This document shows positions 1 to 8,899 of a stretch of DNA of 48,822 nucleotides, one piece after another; position 1 is the first letter of the stretch; each line of letters opens with the position of its first letter. The notes under the pieces were generated by a model. It was not told where the DNA came from, made no database searches, and saw only the letters and a list, made by a program, of their open reading frames with translations. Position numbers and translations under genes: made by a program. Source of the DNA: Parcubacteria group bacterium (GTDB taxonomy: Bacteria > Patescibacteria > Paceibacteria > SW-4-49-11); NCBI GenBank assembly GCA_943354045.1, contig CALRBF010000005.1, positions 1 through 48,822 of the forward strand, written 5' to 3'.

Positions 1-156
1 ACAGTAGATTTAAATTATAGTGATGCAATTAATTTGGGACTAGGAAAATATGACATAAAAGCACAGCTAAATGCTGGGGGTATTAATAGTGATGAGGCAA
101 CTTGTGGGTCAATAAATAGTTTAGGAAATAGAACTATTCGAGAAGTTGCTAAATAG
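1..156 (+). CDS. C-terminal fragment of an unknown protein
   Basis: Frame 1 is open from the window edge to a TAG at 154-156, giving 51 residues that end in TIREVAK. The fragment is rich in Gly, Asn and Ser and has one Cys. I see no recognisable domain. It could be the tail of a secreted or surface protein, but that is a guess. A strong hairpin follows the stop, which supports a real gene end here. The start lies outside the window. Confidence 0.5.
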   Translation, partial: TVDLNYSDAINLGLGKYDIKAQLNAGGINSDEATCGSINSLGNRTIREVAK

Positions 157-171
157 AAGAATATGGTGAGA

Positions 172-206
172 AAAGGAGGAATATCTCTATAGGATATTCC
201 TCCTTT
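172..206. terminator. Perfect 14-bp hairpin, likely terminator between converging genes
   Basis: AAAGGAGGAATATC (172-185) pairs perfectly with 193-206 across a 7-base loop, and the 3' arm ends in TTT. It sits between the stop of the leftmost gene and the stop of the minus-strand CorA-like gene, so it could serve both. Confidence 0.7.
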
Positions 207-224
207 ATGATATACTAAATACTA

Positions 225-1124
225 TTAAATCACATCTTGTCTTCGGAAATACAGATAAAGGCTGAGGGAAATAGTTATAGCGATTCCAACTGCAATATAA
301 AATGCTAAATCATTAGCAAGAAAATCCATTTTTGCATTAATACCTAATAATCCTATAAAGAGAGTTGATGGAGCTAAGGTAGTAGAGAAAGTAGTTAATG
401 TCTTAATATTTTTATTTAACTTATGAGATAATAGTGTTTGATTGGTCTGATCAAAGGCCTCAATGGCTTCTTTTAAGTTTTCAGTGATATTCCAAATATG
501 AATATTGGAAGACATTATATCGGTAATATTTTTTTGTTTAATAGAATTATCCGGGAAATATTGAGGGGTAAGCTTAAATGATGAATCAATCACAGATTTA
601 TGAAGTCTTATGGTTTTTCTAAAATCAAGAACATCTCTTTTTACAATAGATATTTCAGATATCATATTTTTCTCATTTCCTCTAAAAATTTCCTCTTCAA
701 TAAAATCTATTTTCTCCGCAATACGATTAAGGGGTGTCATACATGCATTTAGCATAATATCAATAAGATATACATATAATTCAACAGGACTGTCAAAACG
801 AGAGGTTTTGCCCTCTATATGAGTTATTAAATCAGTAAGAAAATGCAACTCTACTTTATGCGAAGTAACAAAATATCCTTGACTAAGAATACAGTCAATT
901 TCAACTGCATTATTTTTACGTAACTGTTTATCATAAAGGGGATAATGGAGTACTACTGCCATATAATCGGGAAATTCTTCTAATCGCTGAAGATGAATGG
1001 GGGATTGTAAGATTTTTTCAGTAGAATTCTTGAGATTAATAATTGCATCTAAATTCTCAATATCACTAGGGATATCTGGATTAATATCTATCCAGACAAA
1101 ATTTGAAAATTGAATTTTTTTCAT
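225..1124 (-). CDS. CorA-like divalent cation channel/transporter with GIN motif
   Basis: This 299-residue protein has the CorA/MIT layout: a soluble alpha/beta N-terminal domain, a long helical stretch (about residues 120-250), then two C-terminal membrane segments (about 250-270 and 273-292) and a basic tail (YFRRQDVI). The family signature GMN, which forms the selectivity filter of the pentamer, reads GIN here (residues 261-263). The family moves Mg2+ or related divalent cations across the cytoplasmic membrane. GMN variants such as GVN and GIN occur in divergent branches, for example the zinc exporter ZntB, so the ion cannot be named. The gene stands alone, divergent from the pseudouridine synthase. 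Confidence 0.85.
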   Translation of the reverse strand: MKKIQFSNFVWIDINPDIPSDIENLDAIINLKNSTEKILQSPIHLQRLEEFPDYMAVVLHYPLYDKQLRKNNAVEIDCILSQGYFVTSHKVELHFLTDLITHIEGKTSRFDSPVELYVYLIDIMLNACMTPLNRIAEKIDFIEEEIFRGNEKNMISEISIVKRDVLDFRKTIRLHKSVIDSSFKLTPQYFPDNSIKQKNITDIMSSNIHIWNITENLKEAIEAFDQTNQTLLSHKLNKNIKTLTTFSTTLAPSTLFIGLLGINAKMDFLANDLAFYIAVGIAITISLSLYLYFRRQDVI

Positions 1125-1185
1125 ATATATATTAAACTATACCTAGTATTAGTCTATCAAGTATATTGAAAAAGTCAATATTTAT

Positions 1186-2175
1186 ATGTTTAAAACTCAA
1201 TATCATCAGGAATTACCTATCAGAATAGACAAATTCCTAGTAACTTTTCTTACCGATGTCTCAAGAGAATATGTACAGGATTTAATTCATAATCAATTAG
1301 TATTAAAGAATGGTAGTATTGTAAAAAAACCAAAAGAATTAGTATCAAGGGGAGATATCATAGAGGTAAATACTATTGAGCTCAAAAAACAACATTTTGC
1401 GTCAATATCTCAAGAGGAGAAGACAAATTTATATAATAAAGTAAAAATTATATTTGAACATAAAGATTTTTTGATTATAGATAAACCAGCTGGGTTACTC
1501 GTACATAAAACCAATAACCCAGAATCATATTCTCTGGTGGATATTATACTAAAGCAATACCCTGAAATACGAGGGGTACGAGACAAACACCAATCAAAAG
1601 AAGCTGAATTACAAGAGCGAGATGGTATCGTACATCGTATAGATAAAGATACCAGTGGAATTATAATAATGGCAAGAAATCAAGAAGCATTTGAAATATT
1701 TAAACAATTATTTCAAGATAGAAAAGTATATAAAGAATATATCTGTCTTGTAAGGGGGCATTTGCGAGAGCCTCATGGTAATATTACATATCCAATTATC
1801 AGGTCCAAATTAGATCATACTAAACGGGTAGCAGTAATGAATGCTAAGCAATCTGGTATAAAGGAGAGAACAGCTCACACTGAATATTGGGTAGACCATG
1901 AATATTCTGAATCTAGTTTATTGAGAGTAGTAATACATACAGGGAGAACTCATCAAATCAGAGTGCATATGAAAGCGATAGGGCATCCCATTATAGGAGA
2001 TATATTATATGGAGGTAAACTTGAAGCTCAGGATACAAATTCTCTCCCACGACAATTTCTGCATGCTCATAAAATAGCATTTACCTATAAAGGAAAAGAG
2101 TATAGCTTTATCTCAGATTTAGCACAAGATTTAAATAAGTATATTGCATCGCTACAATATACTTATCTACAATAG
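1186..2175 (+). CDS. RluA-family 23S rRNA pseudouridine synthase (RluD-like)
   Basis: The 329-residue protein has an N-terminal S4 RNA-binding region (about residues 10-65, IRIDKFL start) followed by the RluA-type catalytic domain. The signature HRIDKDTSG is present, with the catalytic aspartate at D153. Other family hallmarks are IDKPAGLLVH and GRTHQIRVHM. The enzyme isomerises uridine to pseudouridine in structured RNA, most often large-subunit rRNA; the exact target cannot be read from sequence. It ends about 50 bases before rmlB, which has its own promoter-like sequence. Length and domain order are normal. Confidence 0.9.
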   Translation: MFKTQYHQELPIRIDKFLVTFLTDVSREYVQDLIHNQLVLKNGSIVKKPKELVSRGDIIEVNTIELKKQHFASISQEEKTNLYNKVKIIFEHKDFLIIDKPAGLLVHKTNNPESYSLVDIILKQYPEIRGVRDKHQSKEAELQERDGIVHRIDKDTSGIIIMARNQEAFEIFKQLFQDRKVYKEYICLVRGHLREPHGNITYPIIRSKLDHTKRVAVMNAKQSGIKERTAHTEYWVDHEYSESSLLRVVIHTGRTHQIRVHMKAIGHPIIGDILYGGKLEAQDTNSLPRQFLHAHKIAFTYKGKEYSFISDLAQDLNKYIASLQYTYLQ

Positions 2176-2193
2176 TCGAATAAGGAGTGTTTA

Positions 2194-2202
2194 TGATATA
2201 CT
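2194..2202 (+). promoter_or_regulatory. Extended -10 promoter for rmlB
   Basis: TGATATACT (TG at 2194-2195, TATACT at 2197-2202) lies 21 bases before the rmlB ATG. There is no good -35. The same extended -10 (TGNTATA followed by A or C, then T) recurs ahead of many genes in this window. Confidence 0.55.
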
Positions 2203-2223
2203 AAATATATTAAATAATAGTAT

Positions 2224-3204
2224 ATGAAAAATAAGATATTAATAACAGGAGGAGCAGGATTCATGGGGTCATATTTTATCAAATATTTGGTTGATAAACA
2301 CCCTTATATTGAAATTGTAAATGTAGATTCCCTTACCTATGCTGGTAATTTACATAATCTTGATAGTATTACAGATAATGAACGATATACCTTTATAGAA
2401 GGAGATATTACTGATATTACAAAATTAGACTTAATTGTAAAAGAGCATCAAATTGAATTAATTGTTAATTTTGCAGCTGAGACACATGTAGATAATTCTA
2501 TTCAATCTCCCCTTAAAGCTATTAATACCAATGTGATTGGAGTGGCTTCAATTTTAGAAATTGTACGCAAATATGATATTGAATTATTGCAAGTGAGTAC
2601 AGATGAAGTATTTGGTACTATTGATACAGGATCATTTAATGAGCATTCAGCCTTTGCACCTAATAGCCCCTATTCAGCAGGTAAAGCAGGGGGAGATTTA
2701 TTATGCCGAGCTTATCATGAAACATATAATACCAAGGTGATAGTAACACATAGCTGTAATGTATTCGGACCAAATCAATATCCTGAAAAATTAATTCCTT
2801 TGGCTATTACCAATATATTGGAGAATAAAACAATTCCATTATATGGAGATGGATTAAATATAAGAGAATGGATTTATGTAGAAGATCATTCTCGAGCTAT
2901 TGAATTCATTATTGAACATGGAGTATCAGGAGAAGTATATAATATTGGCACTGGTTCTGAGCTTACTAATCTTGATTTAATAACTCGATTATTACAACAA
3001 TTAGGAAAAGATGAGAATGCTATTGAATATGTAACAGATAGATTAGGTCATGATAGGCGATATGCAATTGATTCTACTAAATTAAGGCAATTAGGATGGA
3101 GTCCATCTTTTGACTTTGATATAGCACTTCGTAAAACCATTAATTGGTATCAGGAAAATAAAGAGTGGTGGGAGCCATTAAAGTATAATAAGGAAGCAAA
3201 ATAA
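2224..3204 (+). CDS. rmlB: dTDP-glucose 4,6-dehydratase
   Basis: This 326-residue extended short-chain dehydrogenase opens with the NAD-binding TGGAGFMGS glycine motif (about residues 8-16). It has the RmlB active-site segment STDEVFG and the catalytic YxxxK (Y150, K154). The enzyme converts dTDP-glucose to dTDP-4-keto-6-deoxyglucose, the second step toward dTDP-rhamnose and other deoxysugars of surface glycans. It is followed 2 bases later by rmlA, which makes its substrate, so the two are cotranscribed. rmlC and rmlD are not in this window, so the final sugar is unknown. Confidence 0.93.
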   Translation: MKNKILITGGAGFMGSYFIKYLVDKHPYIEIVNVDSLTYAGNLHNLDSITDNERYTFIEGDITDITKLDLIVKEHQIELIVNFAAETHVDNSIQSPLKAINTNVIGVASILEIVRKYDIELLQVSTDEVFGTIDTGSFNEHSAFAPNSPYSAGKAGGDLLCRAYHETYNTKVIVTHSCNVFGPNQYPEKLIPLAITNILENKTIPLYGDGLNIREWIYVEDHSRAIEFIIEHGVSGEVYNIGTGSELTNLDLITRLLQQLGKDENAIEYVTDRLGHDRRYAIDSTKLRQLGWSPSFDFDIALRKTINWYQENKEWWEPLKYNKEAK

Positions 3205-3206
3205 GT

Positions 3207-4277
3207 ATGAAAGGATTGATAGCAGCAGGAGGACGTGGTACGAGGTTGAGGCCAATTACAACTAATCGTAATAAACATAGTATACCACTTGCTAATAAAA
3301 GTATGATTGAACTTGCTGTAGAAAAATTAGCTGCAGCAGGTATATCTGAAATAGGTATTGTCATTAATGAGGGAGATAGTGAAATGTCAGATATATTGGG
3401 AGATGGTTCTCAATATGGAGTTACTATTACCTATATCGAACAAAATGGAGGGGCTTTAGGAGTTGCTCATGTTATATCTAGTGGGAAGGATTTTCTTGGA
3501 GATGATGATTTTGTATTTTATCTTGGGGATAATATTATTTTGGGAGAAGTGAGAGGATTTATTGATGCTTTTTATGAGCAAAAATTAAATGCATTATTAG
3601 CTCTGTCTCTCGTTAAAGATCCAGAACGATTTGGAGTTCCGCGTATTGAAAATAATCGTATTATAGAGGTAATAGAAAAGCCTCAGAATCCTCCTAGCCA
3701 ATATGCGGTAGCAGGAATATATGTATATGATAAACATATACATACGATTATTGATGCCTTGTCTCCAAGTCCAAGGGGGGAGTATGAAATATCAGATGCT
3801 CATACGGAACTTATTCGTAAAGGCTTTGCTGTTGGTTATTCTGAGATTACAGGATGGTGGAAAGATACCGGTAAACCTCAGGATTTATTAGAAGGGAATC
3901 AATTATTATTATCTCAGATGGATAAGTCAGATATAAAAGGAGATATAGATGATACCGTCACCATAGAGGGAGTGGTCATAATAGAACCAGGAGCTCAAAT
4001 TAAAGGGAAAAGTTTTATAAGAGGTCCTGTGATTATTGGAAAGAATTCTCTTATTGAAAATAGTTATATTGGGCCTTTTACTTCATTGGGAGAAAATTGT
4101 CATATTGAGAATGCTGAAATAGAACATTCTCTTTTGATGAATACTATTACCATTAGTAGTTCTAAGCGAATAGTAGATAGCATTCTAGGAAATAGTGTTA
4201 TTATTACGGATAAAGAAGAGACTTTCCCAAAAGGACATAAATTAGTAATCGGAGATAACTCACAAGTAGAATTATAA
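3207..4277 (+). CDS. rmlA: Glucose-1-phosphate thymidylyltransferase, long form
   Basis: The protein has 356 residues. The N-terminal nucleotidyltransferase fold carries GGRGTRLRP (residues 8-16), the sugar-nucleotide pyrophosphorylase signature, and later GDNIILG and EKP segments. About the last 100 residues are hexapeptide-like, as in a left-handed beta-helix (VVIIEPGAQIKG, PVIIGKNSLIENS). This matches the long RmlA type rather than the short form of about 290 residues. It joins glucose-1-phosphate to dTTP, giving dTDP-glucose for RmlB. An AAGGAAG stretch before the ATG is one of the few plausible Shine-Dalgarno sequences here. galU follows 10 bases downstream. Confidence 0.92.
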   Translation: MKGLIAAGGRGTRLRPITTNRNKHSIPLANKSMIELAVEKLAAAGISEIGIVINEGDSEMSDILGDGSQYGVTITYIEQNGGALGVAHVISSGKDFLGDDDFVFYLGDNIILGEVRGFIDAFYEQKLNALLALSLVKDPERFGVPRIENNRIIEVIEKPQNPPSQYAVAGIYVYDKHIHTIIDALSPSPRGEYEISDAHTELIRKGFAVGYSEITGWWKDTGKPQDLLEGNQLLLSQMDKSDIKGDIDDTVTIEGVVIIEPGAQIKGKSFIRGPVIIGKNSLIENSYIGPFTSLGENCHIENAEIEHSLLMNTITISSSKRIVDSILGNSVIITDKEETFPKGHKLVIGDNSQVEL

Positions 4278-4287
4278 AGACATTATT

Positions 4288-5145
4288 ATGAAAATACGAA
4301 AAGCCATTATTACTGTAGCAGGATTTGGAACAAGATTTCTCCCAGTAACCAAAGCTCAGCCTAAATCTATGCTCCCTTTGGTAGATAAACCTATTGTACA
4401 ATATTTAGTAGAGGAGGCAGTGAAAGCTGGTATTGAGCAAATAATTTTTGTAACAGGTAAGGGGAAACGATCTATTGAAGATCATTTTGATTCCCATTTT
4501 GAATTAGAATATCTCTTAGAACAAAAGGGAAAAGAAGAAGCTTTAGCTCAAGTTAGAGGTATAGCTGATATGGCTGAATTTTTCTTTGTAAGACAGCGTT
4601 ATGCTCGTGGCAATGGGGATGCGATATTGGCCACCAGAAGTTTTATTGGGGATGAACCATGTGCGGTATTATTCGAAGATGATATTGTAGCCTCTGAAGT
4701 ACCTGCAATACAGCAATTAATACAGGTATATAATAAGTATCAAGATCCCGTTATTGCTCTTACTCGAGTTCCTCATGATGAGGTTTCAAAATATGGAATT
4801 ATTGAGGGAACAGAAATGGGGACACGATTATTTGAAATTAATCAATTTGTAGAAAAACCAAAACCAACAGAAACACAATCTGATCTTGCGGTAATTGGGA
4901 AATATATTATTACCCCTCAAATTTTTGATGAATTAGAGAGATTAAAGGGCTCAGTAAAGGGAGAATTGGGGCTTGATAATGCTTTTATTGAATTATTAAA
5001 GACCAAATCATTATATGGATATGAAATTGAAGGGAAGCGATATGATTGTGGAGATAAACTTGGATATATACAGGCTATGATTGATTTTAGTCTCAAACAT
5101 CCTGAAATAGGGGAGGGCGTAAAAAAACATATTCAACAATTATAG
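4288..5145 (+). CDS. galU: UTP-glucose-1-phosphate uridylyltransferase
   Basis: The 285-residue protein has the GalU N-terminus AGFGTRFLPVTKAQPKSML (residues 10-28), with the nucleotide loop and catalytic lysine region. It also has the FVEKP motif near residue 190 and GELGLDNAF near 225. It makes UDP-glucose, a donor for glycolipids, wall glycans and exopolysaccharide. It is the third gene of a nucleotide-sugar operon (rmlB-rmlA-galU, gaps of 2 and 10 bases). Length is typical for bacterial GalU. Confidence 0.93.
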   Translation: MKIRKAIITVAGFGTRFLPVTKAQPKSMLPLVDKPIVQYLVEEAVKAGIEQIIFVTGKGKRSIEDHFDSHFELEYLLEQKGKEEALAQVRGIADMAEFFFVRQRYARGNGDAILATRSFIGDEPCAVLFEDDIVASEVPAIQQLIQVYNKYQDPVIALTRVPHDEVSKYGIIEGTEMGTRLFEINQFVEKPKPTETQSDLAVIGKYIITPQIFDELERLKGSVKGELGLDNAFIELLKTKSLYGYEIEGKRYDCGDKLGYIQAMIDFSLKHPEIGEGVKKHIQQL

Positions 5146-5146
5146 C

Positions 5147-5175
5147 TTGAATATTTGCTCTTTTGATGCTACAAT
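5147..5175 (+). promoter_or_regulatory. Sigma-70 type promoter for trigger factor
   Basis: TTGAAT (5147-5152), a 17-base spacer and TACAAT (5170-5175), preceded by an extended TG. It starts 2 bases after the galU stop and lies 31 bases before the tig ATG, so tig has its own promoter. Confidence 0.7.
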
Positions 5176-5206
5176 TATACACATTATGTTATAAACAGCT
5201 ATTATT

Positions 5207-6475
5207 ATGAAAATTACTCGAAAAAATCTTCCTAAATCACAAGTAGAACTTAATGTCACTATAGAGCAAGCTGAAATGGTTGACTTTATTGATAAGACAA
5301 CCGCTCGACTTGCCAAACAAATTACTATTCCTGGATTTCGAAAAGGTGAAGCTCCAAAAGAATTAGTAGCTAAGCAAATTAGTGGACCAGAACTTCTGAA
5401 TGAAACCATTGAATATGCTGTCAATGAATCCTATAAGAGCGCAATAAAAGATGAGAAATTATCCCCGCTCGCTAATCCGGAAATTAAATTATCTGAGAAA
5501 GAATCAAAAGATGGATTAGAATATACTGCTACTATTAGCATTATGCCAGAAATTGAGCTACCAGATTACAAAAAATTGGCAAGTAAAATTACCAAAGAAG
5601 CAGAAGATATTACCGATAAAGATATAGAAGAGGCTAAAAAGTATTTACAAAAATCTCGTGGTACTCAAACTATTGTAGAGAGAAAAGCCAAAAAAGGAGA
5701 TACTGTATCTATCAGCTATACATTAACAGTTGAGGGAAAAGAATTTGATAAATCTGAGGCAATGCCAGTAGAAATTGGTGCAGGAAAATTCATTCCTGGA
5801 TTTGAAGATGAGGTAATTGGACTGATAGCGGGGGACAAAAAAGAATTTGATATTCCCTTTCCAAAAGATTATCATAATACTGAATTGGCAGGGAAATTAG
5901 GACATTTTGCAATTGATATAAAAGATGTACAAGAAATTATATTACCTGATTGGGATGAAGATTTCGCAAAAGTTTTGAGTAATGGTGAGAAAAGTATTTC
6001 AGATTTAGAAATGAGCTTAAAAGAAGGTTTGATAGCCGAGCGACAAAAAGAAGTACAAACTACGTATACTCAAGCTATAGTTGATGCTATATTAGCTAAG
6101 ATAAAAGTTGAGCTACCAGATGTATTAGTAATTGCTGAGCGAGATCAAATTATTCAAGAGATGGAACAAAGAGCTCTTTATTCAGGACATACTCTTGATG
6201 ATGCTTTAACACAAGCCGGGAAAACCCGTGAAGAGTTATTAGCAGAAGCATTGCCACAAGCAGAGTCAAGAGTAAAATTAATGCTTATCCTAAAAGAAAT
6301 TACTGCGGAGCAAAAATTTATTGCTGATGAAAAAGAAGTAAAGCATCGTATTCATCATATTCTAGAGAAGTATTCAGAAAAAGAGCAAGAACAAATTGAT
6401 ATGGACAGACTGAGAATTATGGTATCAGCAGAGATAACTGATAAAATGGCCTTAGAATACTTGGGAAATTTGTAA
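5207..6475 (+). CDS. tig: Trigger factor, ribosome-associated chaperone
   Basis: The 422-residue protein has the standard three parts. The N-terminal ribosome-binding domain (about 1-140) carries the signature GFRKGEAP, which docks near the exit tunnel. An FKBP-type prolyl isomerase domain (about 150-245) includes KKGDTVSISYTLTVEG and GAGKFIPGFEDEVIG. The rest is the helical C-terminal chaperone domain. It shields nascent chains as they leave the ribosome. The gene has its own promoter and ends just before a strong hairpin, so it is probably monocistronic. Confidence 0.95.
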   Translation: MKITRKNLPKSQVELNVTIEQAEMVDFIDKTTARLAKQITIPGFRKGEAPKELVAKQISGPELLNETIEYAVNESYKSAIKDEKLSPLANPEIKLSEKESKDGLEYTATISIMPEIELPDYKKLASKITKEAEDITDKDIEEAKKYLQKSRGTQTIVERKAKKGDTVSISYTLTVEGKEFDKSEAMPVEIGAGKFIPGFEDEVIGLIAGDKKEFDIPFPKDYHNTELAGKLGHFAIDIKDVQEIILPDWDEDFAKVLSNGEKSISDLEMSLKEGLIAERQKEVQTTYTQAIVDAILAKIKVELPDVLVIAERDQIIQEMEQRALYSGHTLDDALTQAGKTREELLAEALPQAESRVKLMLILKEITAEQKFIADEKEVKHRIHHILEKYSEKEQEQIDMDRLRIMVSAEITDKMALEYLGNL

Positions 6476-6479
6476 AATT

Positions 6480-6527
6480 GTATAGTATAAGAGAGATAGA
6501 TTGACTATTATCTCTCTTATACTATAC
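6480..6527. terminator. 17-bp perfect hairpin after tig
   Basis: GTATAGTATAAGAGAGA (6480-6496) pairs perfectly with 6511-6527 across a 14-base loop. It lies directly after the tig stop and before tRNA-Val, so it probably ends the tig transcript. The loop and 3' arm also contain promoter-like boxes described separately. Confidence 0.7.
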
Positions 6528-6528
6528 A
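6501..6528 (+). promoter_or_regulatory. Candidate promoter for tRNA-Val, inside the tig hairpin
   Basis: TTGACT (6501-6506) lies in the loop of the tig hairpin. After 16 bases TATACA (6523-6528) lies in its 3' arm. Transcription would begin about 30 bases before the tRNA. Confidence 0.45.
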
Positions 6529-6563
6529 TTTATTCATAAATTCATTATAATAATTCTATATAC

Positions 6564-6637
6564 GCGCGTATAGCTCAGCTGGTTAGAGCGCATCCTTGAC
6601 GTGGATGAGGTCAATGGTTCGAATCCATTTATGCGCA
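6564..6637 (+). tRNA. tRNA-Val (GAC)
   Basis: A 74-base cloverleaf. The acceptor stem GCGCGTA pairs with TATGCGC (one G-U). The D arm is GCTCAGCTGGTTAGAGC. The anticodon stem CATCC/GGATG encloses the loop TTGACGT, giving anticodon GAC. The T arm AATGG/CCATT encloses TTCGAAT. CCA is not encoded: CTA follows the discriminator A. The comEC start codon begins 2 bases after the tRNA end. Confidence 0.93.
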
Positions 6638-6639
6638 CT

Positions 6640-8064
6640 ATGAAATATATGATCCCAAATACCAGTTTGGCTTTACAATTAGGTATATTGGGTGGAGCCT
6701 TACTGGGCTCTTTTTTTGTATTACAATCAATATGGATTTTAGTCACTATCCCCTTTGTAATAGTGGTGTATTGGTTCTATTCAGATATAAGACTTATATT
6801 CTTGGGAGTAACTCTGATTGGATTTATTGGAGGGGGGTATTATGTGAATACTATTATTGATAATTATCATCAAATTCAGGATAATATCCCTAATCGTATA
6901 GAGAATACAGAGATCATTATTGAATCAAGTCCCCGCTCACAAGCTTTTGGATATCAGTACAAAGTATATATACCCAAATATAAAGCTAAGGCTTTTATGA
7001 CTATTAAAGATAATGACTTGATATATGGTAAGAGACTGTTGGTAAAAGCCAAAACTTCCATTCCAGAAGAAGCCGGAATTAGGAGGTTTTTATTAGGAAA
7101 AGGAATTCACCGCTATATGAGCACTTCAGATTATACAATAGAATCAGATAATACTTGCAATATACAATGTCAAATAATGCGCAATATTATACAAATGCAA
7201 AAAGGAATTATTACAAAAATTGATAAAGCCTATCCCAATCAAGTAGGAGAATTCCTAAAAGGTATTCTTATAGGGTATACAGATACATTACCAACCGAGA
7301 TTAAGGAATCCTTCAAAAAGACTGGAGTAAGTCATATTTTAGCTGTTTCAGGATATAATATGGCAATTATTATTGTGTTAGTATATCAGCAATTAATTAA
7401 TAGACAAATATATAGGCTTCTATCATTTTGGATTACTATTGCGGTTATGATAGTATTTACTCTTTTGACAGGGGCTGAGGCATCTATTATGAGGGCTGGT
7501 ATATTTGCTATTATTATACTCACAGCTGAGCAATTACAAAGATATGTAGGAGGTATGAGACCTTTGATATTATGTGCTACTATTTTAGTTTTGATAAATC
7601 CCCTTTATATGGGCTATGATATTGGATTCCAATTATCTTTTTTGGCAGTAATGGGATTAATATTATATGGTCAATTATTCAAAACATATACGGAGGGCAT
7701 ACCAAGTCTTGGAATATTACCAATGATAGGGGAGACTTTATTCGCTCAAATATTGGTATTACCATTACTCATATATTATTTTGGACAAATATCATTGATA
7801 TCTATTATAGCCAATATACTTATTGTCCCCATTATCCCTTTTGCTATGGCCTGGGGTAGTATTACGGCACTTATTTTACCTTGGAGAATAATTACCTATC
7901 CTTTAGTAATACTTATTCAATCAGTCTTATCTATGAATCAATATTTAGCCTCTCTATCATGGGCAAGTATAACAGTACCTAATATAAAAGGGTATATGCT
8001 TATTCTAATATACGCTATAATGGGTATAGGATATTGGATTTATATAAAACAGAAGAAAATATGA
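6640..8064 (+). CDS. comEC: ComEC/Rec2 channel domain protein (membrane half of a split ComEC)
   Basis: This protein is very hydrophobic, with about 10 membrane segments. It carries the ComEC competence-domain core around ILAVSGYNMAIII (the family's HxxxISGxH-like region) and a later GAEASIMRAG segment. ComEC forms the channel through which single-stranded DNA enters during transformation. The frame is open upstream to 6601, but that stretch lies inside tRNA-Val, so I place the start at the ATG at 6640 (474 residues); 6649 is a second option. The usual C-terminal metallo-beta-lactamase domain is not fused but encoded by the next gene, which overlaps by ATGA. The type IV pilus genes in the window fit a DNA-uptake role. 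Confidence 0.87.
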   Translation: MKYMIPNTSLALQLGILGGALLGSFFVLQSIWILVTIPFVIVVYWFYSDIRLIFLGVTLIGFIGGGYYVNTIIDNYHQIQDNIPNRIENTEIIIESSPRSQAFGYQYKVYIPKYKAKAFMTIKDNDLIYGKRLLVKAKTSIPEEAGIRRFLLGKGIHRYMSTSDYTIESDNTCNIQCQIMRNIIQMQKGIITKIDKAYPNQVGEFLKGILIGYTDTLPTEIKESFKKTGVSHILAVSGYNMAIIIVLVYQQLINRQIYRLLSFWITIAVMIVFTLLTGAEASIMRAGIFAIIILTAEQLQRYVGGMRPLILCATILVLINPLYMGYDIGFQLSFLAVMGLILYGQLFKTYTEGIPSLGILPMIGETLFAQILVLPLLIYYFGQISLISIIANILIVPIIPFAMAWGSITALILPWRIITYPLVILIQSVLSMNQYLASLSWASITVPNIKGYMLILIYAIMGIGYWIYIKQKKI

Positions 8065-8888
8065 AATTAAAAATATTCATACTTATTATTAGTACTATTA
8101 CTTTTATATATGGATACCAAGAATATCTGAAAGTAGTAAATCCAGAAAACCAAATAACATTCTTAAATATTGGGCAAGGAGACTCTAGTCTTATTCAATC
8201 TAAAAGAGGGGATAGAATTATGGTAGATTGCGGACCTGATTCTAAGGTTATTGATCAATTAGAGTCAAAATTAGGGTTTTGGGCCAATCGTATTGATATG
8301 ATAATTATTACTCATGGGGATAAAGATCATTTTGGGGGGTGTAAGAATATTATTGATAGGTTCAAAGTAGGTAAGGTAATGATAAATGGAGTATTTGATG
8401 AGAAAAATAACAGTTATCAAGAATTACTCCAATATATCAAACAAAAAGATATTCAATTATTGCCATCAATAGAAAATACTATCATTACCTTAGGGGATAG
8501 TATAGAATTAATATTATTAAATCCTGAAACAAATCTTTGGGGACAAGATATTACTAATGATAATCCTGAGTCAATTGTAATGCTGCTTCGTAGTCAAAAG
8601 CACTCTGTATTATTAACTGGAGATGCTGATGAGAAAACAGAAGCAAAGATAATAGCTCAATATCCTAATCTGGATATAGATATTCTTAAAGCTGGTCATC
8701 ATGGGAGTAAGACTTCTACATCCGAACAATTTTTAGATACTATTAGCCCTCAACAAGTCATTATATCAGCAGGAGCTAACAATAGATATAATCATCCAAG
8801 TCCAGATACAATAAAAAGGCTTGAGAATAGAAATATTGAAATTAAGGAAGTAAAAAATTTTATGACAGGTATTGACATTTTATTATAA
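8061..8888 (+). CDS. ComEC-type metallo-beta-lactamase domain protein
   Basis: From the ATG at 8061 the protein has 275 residues: an N-terminal membrane anchor (IFILIISTITFIYGYQ), then a metallo-hydrolase fold. Metal-binding motifs are visible: THGDKDHFGG (HxxxDH type), the later TGDADEKTE and KAGHHGSKTS. In whole ComEC proteins this domain is fused at the C-terminus and is thought to act as the nuclease that degrades one DNA strand. Here it is a separate gene whose ATG overlaps the TGA of the channel gene (8061-8064), which suggests translational coupling. The longer frame from 8034 begins inside the upstream gene and is less likely. Confidence 0.87.
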   Translation: MKLKIFILIISTITFIYGYQEYLKVVNPENQITFLNIGQGDSSLIQSKRGDRIMVDCGPDSKVIDQLESKLGFWANRIDMIIITHGDKDHFGGCKNIIDRFKVGKVMINGVFDEKNNSYQELLQYIKQKDIQLLPSIENTIITLGDSIELILLNPETNLWGQDITNDNPESIVMLLRSQKHSVLLTGDADEKTEAKIIAQYPNLDIDILKAGHHGSKTSTSEQFLDTISPQQVIISAGANNRYNHPSPDTIKRLENRNIEIKEVKNFMTGIDILL

Positions 8889-8899
8889 ATCATATATTA

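Noticed and set aside
6601..6639. Upstream start for comEC
   Set aside because: The first 13 codons of the open frame lie inside tRNA-Val or its junction; the ATG at 6640 fits better.
6534..6746. A 70-codon minus-strand frame with NGFEPLTSSTSRMRSNQLSYT
   Set aside because: This is the antisense translation of tRNA-Val, another common annotation artefact.
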